From contig CABMIA010000186.1 in the NCBI GenBank assembly GCA_902386085.1, positions 1 through 19,326 on the forward strand: 19,326 bases of DNA. The letters run 5' to 3'. The translations under genes and the position numbers were made by a program. Below are positions 14,267-19,326 of the stretch, one piece after another (the first letter of the stretch is position 1; each line of letters begins with the position of its first letter). A model generated the notes under the pieces. It saw only the letters and a list, made by a program, of their open reading frames with translations, was not told the origin of the DNA and did not search any database. The DNA is from an uncultured archaeon (lineage in GTDB: Archaea; Halobacteriota; Methanosarcinia; Methanosarcinales; Methanoperedenaceae).

Positions 14267-14639
14267 AATTCATATCTTGGGAATGGCCTCGCATGAGCGC
14301 AAGCCATGTCAGATTAATGACCTAAGTTTTTTCTTTTATTTATACACTACATATATTAATTTTATCCAGTCAAAAATGGCAAAAATTAGACCATCATTGA
14401 CGGTTTCTGCTCTCAACAAATCACACAGAGGAGAATGTTTTGAAAGCTATCAAAACTTCATAGTATTGGATATAAAGAGATTGGAGAAATCGGACATTAT
14501 AAACCTGGTAGATATTGTGATGAAAAACCAATATTCCATATCAGACTGTTTCAAGTAAGGATTTCCACAAATATTCATTGGAACGGAAGGGATACTCTTC
14601 TTGAATTTCGCCTTTACGCTGACCCCACACATTAGCAGA
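14267..14639. other. Sparse stretch between the DUF5946 gene and the tRNA
   Basis: About 370 bp with no firmly supported gene. It contains a TATA-like ACATATATTAATTTTATC (about 14348-14365) placed close to an ATG at 14376 that opens a 60-codon frame of doubtful status. The 3' flank of the minus-strand tRNA follows. Nothing else recognised. Confidence 0.5.
14376..14558 (+). CDS. Doubtful 60-codon ORF, possibly leaderless
   Basis: The frame from ATG 14376 begins MAKIRPSLTVSALNKSHRGE and encodes 60 residues rich in Ile, Lys and Ser, ending YSISDCFK. A TATA-like element about 25 bp before the ATG would fit a leaderless transcript, which is the only support. No family was recognised, there is no Shine-Dalgarno site, and the reading frame continues open upstream to 14241 without looking protein-like. 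It may be a gene remnant or chance. Confidence 0.25.
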   Translation: MAKIRPSLTVSALNKSHRGECFESYQNFIVLDIKRLEKSDIINLVDIVMKNQYSISDCFK

Positions 14640-14714
14640 TAGCGGGGCATGGATTCGAACCATGGATCTACGGGTTATGAGCCCGTCGGGATTTCCTGAC
14701 TACCCTACCCCGCT
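14640..14714 (-). tRNA. Initiator tRNA-Met (CAT)
   Basis: The minus strand folds into a complete 75-nt cloverleaf. The acceptor AGCGGGG pairs fully with CCCCGCT. The D arm starts GGG and closes with CCC. The anticodon stem ACGGG/CCCGT carries loop CTCATAA (anticodon CAT), and the T stem CATGG/CCATG carries loop TTCGAAT. The discriminator base is A and CCA is not encoded. Three features mark it as the initiator and not an elongator: A1:U72 at the acceptor end, three consecutive G-C pairs at the base of the anticodon stem, and CAT. Archaeal and eukaryal initiators share A1:U72, which also supports an archaeal source. No intron is present. Confidence 0.95.
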
Positions 14715-14847
14715 TCGGAGTGAAAATAGTAACCTTCCAATGTTAATGATAACTGATAAAGACTTCGGTTATGGGCTCCTGAGAGTATCAAGATAAAAAT
14801 CAATAAACTATATATTGCTATCATTCATATTCAGGGAAGGTGATACC

Positions 14848-15141
14848 ATGCAGGCAGAGGTTTCAACGTTATTTGGTTTGAACGTTTATACTGATAAAGG
14901 CGTTTATATAGGGAAAGTGAACGATGTTGTGCTCGAAGTGAATGAAAAGAAAGTATCCGGACTTGCAGTCACAAAATTGAATCCCCAGATGTTCGATACA
15001 ACAGGCAAGGGAGTTGTTATCCCGTACAGGTGGGTCACGGCGGTGGCAGATGTTATTCTTATCAGGCATGTCAAAGACCAGTTCAAAAAGCCCGAAGAGA
15101 TTCCGGAAGAGTACAATATATCCAATGAGGAAGAACAATAG
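14848..15141 (+). CDS. PRC-barrel domain protein (possible CdpB-like)
   Basis: This 97-residue protein is one PRC-barrel domain, with the strands STLFGLNVYTDKGVYIGKVNDVVLE, KVSGLAVTKL, VVIPYRWVTAVADVILI and an acidic tail. PRC-barrel proteins bind RNA or protein partners; in euryarchaea some small ones (CdpB family) join the SepF/FtsZ division machinery, a possible but unproven role here. ATG 14848 is chosen because GGAAGGTGA (14835-14843) precedes it and TATATATT (14809-14816) lies at promoter distance; the in-frame TTG at 14815 overlaps that TATA. The Thg1-like gene follows after 3 bp, so the two are probably co-transcribed. Confidence 0.9.
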   Translation: MQAEVSTLFGLNVYTDKGVYIGKVNDVVLEVNEKKVSGLAVTKLNPQMFDTTGKGVVIPYRWVTAVADVILIRHVKDQFKKPEEIPEEYNISNEEEQ

Positions 15142-15144
15142 ATT

Positions 15145-15891
15145 GTGAATTTTTCAGAAAAAGAAATGAAGGAGCGGGAGATCTATTCCGATCTCAGGGT
15201 TTTCCCTCCTTTTGCAGTAAGGATCGATGGGCGGGGGTTCCGGCGTGCGCTTGATCTATTAGGCCTGAAAAAACCTTATGATGAAAGATTCGCCCGCGCA
15301 ATGGCAAACTCTGTCGAGGTGTTCTTCAGGGAAAGCGGGCTGAATCCTGTATTTGCGTTCACATTTTCAGATGAGATCAGCCTTTTTTTCTTTGAGATGG
15401 CATACAATAACAGGGTTGAGAAGATCGATTCCATAATCCCGGCTTTCATTTCTTCGGCTCTCACGATCCAGTTGGACCTGAAAGACCCGGTATCTTTTGA
15501 TTCAAGGATTATTCCGCTCGGAACAGAGGATATTTACAGGTATCTCCTGTGGAGACAGGCCGAGACCTGGAGAAATCATGTGAGTTCCTATGGATACTAC
15601 ACCCTGTTAAAGACAGGGCTCACCGAAAATGACGTGGCCCTGCGCCTGAAAAACATGAAAGCAAGCGAGATACACGAACTTGTATTCAGGCACGGCACCA
15701 ACCTTGCGGAAACGCCTGCATGGCAGAGATGCGGGATACTGATATACCGGGAAAAGTATGACAAACCCGGATACGATCCTTTAAAAAAAATCGAGGTCAG
15801 AGCAGAAAGGACCAGGATAATCCAGGAGTGGAATACACCTATTTTTAAAACAGGGGGAGGACGGGATCTGATCGGAAAGCTGATTTCCTGA
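15145..15891 (+). CDS. Thg1-like 3'-5' RNA polymerase / tRNA-His guanylyltransferase
   Basis: Thg1-family enzymes add nucleotides in the reverse (3'-5') direction to tRNA 5' ends. Thg1 adds G-1 to tRNA-His, whereas archaeal Thg1-like proteins (TLPs) perform template-dependent repair. The 248-residue protein has the two-metal palm motifs RIDGRGF (D28) and FSDEIS (D76, E77), matching the catalytic carboxylates of the family. The RQAETWRNHVSSYGYY helix and the HGTNLAETPAWQRCGILIY region are also diagnostic. The GTG start at 15145 follows the PRC-barrel stop by 3 bp, with GAGGAAG inside that gene's end as a distant ribosome site; ATG 15166 would be a shorter alternative. Which reaction dominates cannot be told from sequence. 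Confidence 0.93.
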   Translation: MNFSEKEMKEREIYSDLRVFPPFAVRIDGRGFRRALDLLGLKKPYDERFARAMANSVEVFFRESGLNPVFAFTFSDEISLFFFEMAYNNRVEKIDSIIPAFISSALTIQLDLKDPVSFDSRIIPLGTEDIYRYLLWRQAETWRNHVSSYGYYTLLKTGLTENDVALRLKNMKASEIHELVFRHGTNLAETPAWQRCGILIYREKYDKPGYDPLKKIEVRAERTRIIQEWNTPIFKTGGGRDLIGKLIS

Positions 15892-15905
15892 GCAAAATAT
15901 TGTTG

Positions 15906-15929
15906 ATTTTATTTTTCTAATTTTTCTAA
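15906..15929 (+). terminator. T-rich termination region after the Thg1-like gene
   Basis: A run of three T-rich clusters (TTTTATTTTTCTAATTTTTC and following) begins about 14 bp after the Thg1-like stop codon. Archaeal RNA polymerase terminates at such T tracts without needing a hairpin. The next gene has its own possible promoter further right. Confidence 0.45.
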
Positions 15930-15994
15930 TCTGCGCATCTACAAGAGGGCAATCTAACGCAAAACCAAAATACTAACGAGACAAATATTGATCA

Positions 15995-16666
15995 ATGATT
16001 TCAATCGGCGTCATAACGCGAGGAAAATACGGCCTGCGCATCATCGATAATATCCAAAAAAATTCGGATTTCAGTGTCTCTTCAATAGAGATCCCTGAAC
16101 TGCTTCCCGATTTTATTGAAGCTCCCGCCGAGTTCATATCCGACCTGAACCTTGATAAAAGCGTATTTTCAAGCGACCTTGTAATCGCTTATACACTGCA
16201 CCCTGATCTGGCGCCTGAAATAGTCCGCCTTGCAGGTGAGAATGGCGCAGGTGCGGTAATTATAGCAGGGGGTGAGGCAAGAGCAGGCGGGCATTCCGAG
16301 CTTTTGAACCTGTCCGAAAAATACAATATGCACATCGAAGTCCATGAAATATGCTGCACTATCGAGATGTGCGGGAATAAAATAGTGGATAAATTCGCTT
16401 CGTGCTTCGGGAAACCTGAACTGAAAATAACCACTGAAGCTGGACTTATAACGAGAGTAGAAGTTATCCGCGGCGCACCCTGCGGAAGTACATGGCATAT
16501 GGCGAAAGGTCTTGCGTGGATGGATACAAGAAATGCACCGTCAAGAGGCGGGCTTCTTGTGCAGCAGTACCCGTGCAGGGCGCTTCGCGGGAACAGGGGC
16601 GGAATCCATAAGGCTGCAAAGTTACATAAGGATGCAGTGGAAAAAGCTCTGAAGGAGAGTGGCTAG
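15995..16666 (+). CDS. DUF166 family protein
   Basis: This 223-residue archaeal protein is of the DUF166 family (MJ1452-like), sometimes mislabelled thymidylate synthase. Conserved cysteines appear in HEICCTIEMCG (C120, C121, C126), GAPCGSTW (C163) and QYPCRALRG (C194), with C137 between them. Their pattern suggests a metal or Fe-S site. The N-terminal half is a Rossmann-like alternation (IGVITRGKYG, DLVIAYTLHP, GAVIIAGGEARAGGH). The biochemical role is unknown. The ATG overlaps the palindrome ATTGATCAAT (15987-15996), and an A/T element about 25 bp upstream is compatible with a leaderless start. Its TAG is followed at once by the malic enzyme ATG, so an operon is likely. Confidence 0.9.
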   Translation: MISIGVITRGKYGLRIIDNIQKNSDFSVSSIEIPELLPDFIEAPAEFISDLNLDKSVFSSDLVIAYTLHPDLAPEIVRLAGENGAGAVIIAGGEARAGGHSELLNLSEKYNMHIEVHEICCTIEMCGNKIVDKFASCFGKPELKITTEAGLITRVEVIRGAPCGSTWHMAKGLAWMDTRNAPSRGGLLVQQYPCRALRGNRGGIHKAAKLHKDAVEKALKESG

Positions 16667-17893
16667 ATGAAAGAATCAGTATTTGAACAATCACTTCGGT
16701 TCCATGAGACGAATCAGGGGAAAATCGAATTGAGGAGCAAGGTCAGAATAAAGACAAAAGAAGAACTGAGCCTTGCTTATACGCCCGGGGTAGCTGAACC
16801 CTGCCTTCGCATTCATTCAAACAGCGAGGATGCCTACAGGTATACATCCAAAGGGAATTTTGTCGCGGTGGTGAGCGATGGATCATCTGTACTCGGCCTG
16901 GGGGACATAGGCGCCCTGGCTGCCATCCCTGTGATGGAAGGAAAGGCAATGATCTGCAAGGTTTTTGGAGGCGTGGATGCCTTCCCGGTCTGCCTTGATA
17001 CAAAGGACACGGAGGAGATAATCAATATAATAAAGAACATAGCACCCGTTTTCGGAGCTATAAATCTTGAGGATATAGGCGCTCCGAAGTGTTTCGAGAT
17101 CGAAACGCGTTTAAAAAAACTTCTTGATATCCCGGTATTCCATGACGACCAGCACGCAACCGCAACCGTGGTGCTTGCAGGATTGATCAATGCCCTGAAA
17201 GTAGCGGGGAAGAAGTTCGAAGAAATAAGAGTTGTTATAATAGGGGCAGGGGCGGCAGGTTCTGCAACTGCCAAAATTCTTACAGGTGAAGGGGTCAGGA
17301 ATATCCTTGTATGCGATTCCAAAGGTATAATTCATAAAGGCAGGACAGGATTGAACCCTTATAAAGAAGAGCTTGCAGATATCACGAACAGGAATAATGA
17401 ACAAGGAACGTTATCATATGCAATGAGGGGAGCCGATGTCTTTATTGGCCTGTCTGTGGGCGGCGCGGTTTCTGAGGATATGGTTCGCTCAATGGCCGAT
17501 GATGCGATCGCTTTTCCGCTTGCAAATCCAACGCCGGAGATCATGCCTGATATGGCAAAGCGGGCCGGTTCATGCATTGTTGCAACCGGGCGTTCAGATT
17601 ACCCCAACCAGGTGAACAATGCGCTTGCCTTCCCCGGGATGTTCAGGGGCGCACTGGACGTCAGGGCAAGAGAGATCAATGAAGAGATGAAGCTTGCTGC
17701 CGCTTTTGCTTTAGCTTCGCTTGTGCCTGAACCTTCAAAAGACCACATTATACCCGGCATTTTTGATCCTGAAGTCGCCCCTTCTGTGGCTTTCGCAGTT
17801 GCGAAAGCAGCGATGGAAAGCGGAGTAGCAAGACTGCGCATGGAACCGGGGAAAGTAGCTGAGCATACCAGGGAGCTTGTAAAGTTGCAATGA
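16667..17893 (+). CDS. Malic enzyme (oxaloacetate-decarboxylating malate dehydrogenase)
   Basis: This enzyme converts malate to pyruvate and CO2 with reduction of NAD(P), or the reverse, in central carbon metabolism. The 408-residue protein is the short prokaryotic form. Catalytic Tyr38 lies in LSLAYTPGVAEP and Lys93 in EGKAMICKVFGG. Metal ligands are in NLEDIGAP (E135, D136) and VFHDDQHATA (D160/D161). The Rossmann motif is VVIIGAGAAGSATA (about 189), and the C-terminal PLANPTPEIMP and FPGMFRGALD are also typical. GGAG upstream inside the DUF166 gene can serve as ribosome site. The stop overlaps the rhomboid start (ATGA). NAD versus NADP preference cannot be read safely. Confidence 0.97.
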   Translation: MKESVFEQSLRFHETNQGKIELRSKVRIKTKEELSLAYTPGVAEPCLRIHSNSEDAYRYTSKGNFVAVVSDGSSVLGLGDIGALAAIPVMEGKAMICKVFGGVDAFPVCLDTKDTEEIINIIKNIAPVFGAINLEDIGAPKCFEIETRLKKLLDIPVFHDDQHATATVVLAGLINALKVAGKKFEEIRVVIIGAGAAGSATAKILTGEGVRNILVCDSKGIIHKGRTGLNPYKEELADITNRNNEQGTLSYAMRGADVFIGLSVGGAVSEDMVRSMADDAIAFPLANPTPEIMPDMAKRAGSCIVATGRSDYPNQVNNALAFPGMFRGALDVRAREINEEMKLAAAFALASLVPEPSKDHIIPGIFDPEVAPSVAFAVAKAAMESGVARLRMEPGKVAEHTRELVKLQ

Positions 17894-18492
17894 TCACGAA
17901 CGTCCTGATACTTCTTTGCACTGCGTTCAGCCTGTATGCCTGGAACACTCCGGGTAATCTTGCTTTCAGCGAAACTGCCCTGTTCCACGGCGGATACTAT
18001 ACCGTATTGACAGGGCTTTTCGTTCATGCAAGTGCCGTCCATCTCGTCGGCAACATGGTTTTCCTGTACATTTTTGGCCATATACTCGAGGACGATGTAG
18101 GCGACCTGCGAACCGGGGCGGTCTTTTTTACAGGGGGCGTACTTGCATTCATATTGAGCATACCATTTTATCCTGGCGCCGACATGGTGGGGGCTTCTGC
18201 CGCGATATTCGCAGTCATGGCGGCGGTCCTGCTTGTCCGCCGTCCGGGATATTCGATCCAGTTCCTTTCTCCTATCGGGCCGCTTGTAATTATATTTTTT
18301 ATTTTCAATGTGATTGCGGTCCAGAAAGGAGCAGCCGGGAATGTGGCATACATATCCCATATCATAGGATTTGCTATCGGCTTATTTTTTGGAACACGCT
18401 GGAATAAGAAATGGGCAAAGAGCCTGCTGTACACTCTTTTGCTCCTGGTCGTGTATATCGTGCTCTTCAATGTGGTACTGGGAAAGGTATAA
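17890..18492 (+). CDS. Rhomboid-family intramembrane serine protease
   Basis: This 200-residue polytopic membrane protein has about six helices and the rhomboid catalytic layout. Asn55 lies in HASAVHLVGNMVFLY (the HxxxN oxyanion helix), the nucleophile Ser103 in GASAAIF (GxSxxxF), and His157 in YISHIIGFAIG. All key residues are present, so an active protease that cleaves single-pass membrane proteins near the bilayer face is expected. The N-terminus lacks a long cytosolic domain. The start ATG overlaps the malic enzyme stop, implying coupling, though no shared pathway is apparent. The substrate is unknown. Confidence 0.93.
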   Translation: MITNVLILLCTAFSLYAWNTPGNLAFSETALFHGGYYTVLTGLFVHASAVHLVGNMVFLYIFGHILEDDVGDLRTGAVFFTGGVLAFILSIPFYPGADMVGASAAIFAVMAAVLLVRRPGYSIQFLSPIGPLVIIFFIFNVIAVQKGAAGNVAYISHIIGFAIGLFFGTRWNKKWAKSLLYTLLLLVVYIVLFNVVLGKV

Positions 18493-18499
18493 AGAAAGG

Positions 18500-18507
18500 T
18501 ATAAATA
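18500..18507 (+). promoter_or_regulatory. TATA box for the 65-codon gene, within a duplicated 11-mer
   Basis: TATAAATA lies about 25 bp before ATG 18528, so the transcript would be essentially leaderless. The sequence AAAGGTATAAA occurs twice in tandem with a 12-bp period (18483-18493 and 18495-18505). The first copy overlaps the rhomboid stop codon. Confidence 0.5.
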
Positions 18508-18527
18508 CGGGTACGTAATTATTAAAG

Positions 18528-18725
18528 ATGTTATTTAGCGAGGTAAACGTGTTGAGAGGAAAGGGGCGAATTATAGCTATACCACCGACAAGTAGTTTCA
18601 AACTGCTCATTGAATCGAAGATAGTTAGCGATTCGCAATTCCCTTTGCCTGTTGAAAAAGGGGTAGAAGTTGATGTCGAAATTGAAAACGATAGGCTTGT
18701 ATTGAAAAGAACGGAACAAATATAA
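18528..18725 (+). CDS. Small beta-rich hypothetical protein
   Basis: This 65-codon gene encodes MLFSEVNVLRGKGRIIAIPP and continues to EIENDRLVLKRTEQI. Alternating hydrophobic residues suggest a small beta-barrel or AbrB-like fold (GKGRIIAIPPTSSFKLLIE, then VEKGVEVDVEIENDRLVLKR), but no family was recognised with confidence. Two starts are possible. ATG 18528 would be leaderless from the nearby TATA box; GTG 18549, with GAGG at 18539-18542, would give 58 residues beginning (M)LRGKGR. It follows the rhomboid gene by 35 bp on the same strand. Coding status is likely; the function is unknown. Confidence 0.65.
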   Translation: MLFSEVNVLRGKGRIIAIPPTSSFKLLIESKIVSDSQFPLPVEKGVEVDVEIENDRLVLKRTEQI

Positions 18726-18766
18726 CTAAATTTATTTTAATAAAATAAAAGGAGGTGAAAAAAGAA

Positions 18767-18922
18767 ATGGTCGGACTGGAGAGCAGTATGGATCAGGCGG
18801 AAGCTGCAAAGAAAGTCAAAGTTGCAAAAGAAGACCCCGCAGAGAAACAGAGACAGAAAGATTTCTATGCGAAACTGAGAGCCCGCACTGCAGAGCAGCC
18901 AACAGGCGCGCAATACGACTAA
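18767..18922 (+). CDS. Small charged hypothetical protein, 51 residues
   Basis: A 51-codon gene starts at ATG 18767, 8 bp after a full-length Shine-Dalgarno GGAGGTGA (18751-18758), one of the best in the window. The product begins MVGLESSMDQAEAAKKVKVA and ends RARTAEQPTGAQYD. It is rich in Lys, Glu, Ala and Gln, has no cysteine or transmembrane helix, and probably forms one or two amphipathic helices (AEAAKKVKVAKED, AEKQRQKDFYAKLRAR). No family was recognised. The strong ribosome site and codon usage like its neighbours favour a real gene, perhaps an abundant small protein. Confidence 0.7.
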   Translation: MVGLESSMDQAEAAKKVKVAKEDPAEKQRQKDFYAKLRARTAEQPTGAQYD

Positions 18923-19033
18923 AATGAGCCAAGAGTTGAATCCGGGAAGACATGTGGGAGAGATACGTGACATTACCTCAAGGATATTACTTTATCCATG
19001 TGCCTTGGCGTAGCTTTCCTATATGTCTGTTAA

Positions 19034-19041
19034 TTTTTTTT
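19034..19041 (+). terminator. T-tract, probable terminator after the small charged gene
   Basis: Eight consecutive T residues lie about 110 bp after the 51-codon gene and before the zinc-ribbon promoter. This fits archaeal intrinsic termination at T tracts. Confidence 0.4.
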
Positions 19042-19063
19042 GCCGTTTGAGGAAATACAAAGC

Positions 19064-19075
19064 TTTAATATTTAA
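19064..19075 (+). promoter_or_regulatory. TATA-like element for the zinc-ribbon gene
   Basis: TTTAATATTTAA lies 45-56 bp before ATG 19120. Transcription near 19095 would leave a leader of about 25 nt containing the AGGAGGT ribosome site (19106-19112). Confidence 0.45.
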
Positions 19076-19119
19076 GGAGCTAAACTCATTTACAACCATT
19101 ATAGAAGGAGGTTAGAACC

Positions 19120-19287
19120 ATGTGCAGCACATATACGCCGTTCGAAATAAAGCCCGAAGAACTGGCACAACTCGGCAGAGATTGCGGGATGTTCTGGTGC
19201 ATGTCATGCAAGAAGACGTTCATGAAAAAATTCGCAACAGAATGCCCGAACTGCGGATCAACGAATATAAAACCTATAGCTCCATAA
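19120..19287 (+). CDS. Small zinc-ribbon protein, 55 residues
   Basis: A 55-codon gene has GGAGG (19107-19111) 8 bp before the ATG. The protein begins MCSTYTPFEIKPEELAQLGR and holds two CxxC knuckles, CMSC (C27, C30) and CPNC (C42, C45), separated by KKTFMKKFATE. This is the layout of a zinc ribbon or rubredoxin-like site. Two more cysteines (C2, C22) are not part of the obvious site. A one-strand tail, STNIKPIAP, closes it. Such tiny ribbons bind zinc structurally or contact nucleic acid or proteins; a rubredoxin role (iron, electron transfer) is less likely because the usual CPxCG pairing and aromatic core are incomplete. Confidence 0.8.
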   Translation: MCSTYTPFEIKPEELAQLGRDCGMFWCMSCKKTFMKKFATECPNCGSTNIKPIAP

Positions 19288-19307
19288 CCATCACATAATC
19301 CCGACAA

Positions 19308-19316
19308 TTTTTTTTT
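19308..19316 (+). terminator. T-tract terminator after the zinc-ribbon gene
   Basis: Nine T residues lie 20 bp downstream of the zinc-ribbon stop codon, a typical archaeal termination signal without an obvious hairpin. Confidence 0.5.
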
Positions 19317-19326
19317 CTACCAATCC

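Noticed and set aside
14640..14714. Elongator tRNA-Met or tRNA-Ile2 reading of the CAT tRNA
   Set aside because: A1:U72 and three G-C pairs closing the anticodon stem are initiator features, and the anticodon loop CTCATAA lacks the context expected for lysidine/agmatidine-modified tRNA-Ile2.
15987..15996. Palindrome ATTGATCAAT overlapping the DUF166 start as an operator
   Set aside because: It is a single 10-bp A/T-rich palindrome, expected by chance in a window of this size, with no second site nearby.
17599..18360. 253-codon minus-strand frame opposite malic enzyme and the rhomboid gene
   Set aside because: It spans two well-identified plus-strand genes and shows no family resemblance or promoter of its own.
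18924..19013. 29-codon frame directly after the 51-residue gene
   Set aside because: Although the ATG follows the previous stop closely, no ribosome site beyond chance purines and no protein-like pattern were seen.

Overview
The window looks like a piece of an archaeal chromosome, most probably from the Methanosarcinales and plausibly a 'Candidatus Methanoperedens'-like (ANME-2d) methanotroph. The domain is well supported. An initiator tRNA-Met with the archaeal/eukaryal A1:U72 pair is present, along with A/T-rich TATA boxes about 25 bp before inferred transcript starts, several apparently leaderless genes, archaeal-type phosphoglycerate kinase, DUF166, TRAM, PRC-barrel and Thg1-like proteins, and a cytoplasmic heterodisulfide reductase hdrCBA operon. 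The genus is inference: no marker such as mcrA lies in the window.

Layout. 1-2105: the 3' part of pgk, an HExxH metallopeptidase-like gene, and a convergent RecA/KaiC-like protein with a ruined Walker A. 2165-3691 (-): a two-block TPR protein. 3868-7656 (+): hdrC-hdrB-hdrA with overlapping ends; HdrA ends in an MvhD-like domain without cysteine ligands. 7738-8898 (-): a small TRAM protein behind a long structured leader, and truA. 9009-11891 (+): a compact redox operon of Rieske ferredoxin, glutaredoxin-like protein, ferredoxin:thioredoxin reductase catalytic subunit, second Rieske protein, three-helix membrane protein and an exported sugar-dehydrogenase-like beta-propeller. 12011-12889 (-): a ferritin-VIT1 fusion (MbfA-like). 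13115-13372 (-): a two-helix membrane protein with no standard start codon. 13823-14266: a DUF5946 protein, followed by a sparse stretch and the initiator tRNA (14640-14714, -). 14848-15891: a PRC-barrel protein and a Thg1-like polymerase. 15995-18492: DUF166, malic enzyme and rhomboid protease in a tight operon. 18528-19287: three very small genes, two of them (51 and 55 codons) with excellent Shine-Dalgarno sites.

How the genes may work together. HdrCBA carries electrons between CoM-S-S-CoB chemistry and ferredoxin or F420 by flavin-based electron bifurcation or confurcation. The redox operon appears to link low-potential carriers to protein thiols: ferredoxin or a Rieske protein to FTR, then to the CPWC redoxin. 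It also contains one membrane gene and one exported oxidoreductase-like gene whose link to the thiol branch is unknown. Malic enzyme and PGK represent central carbon metabolism. MbfA-like iron export and the thiol-redox operon both suggest management of iron and oxidative stress.

The most promising leads are the two-Rieske/FTR/redoxin operon, the degenerate MvhD module in HdrA, the apparent ATT-start membrane gene, the structured TRAM leader, and the inverted repeat bracketing the mbfA promoter.
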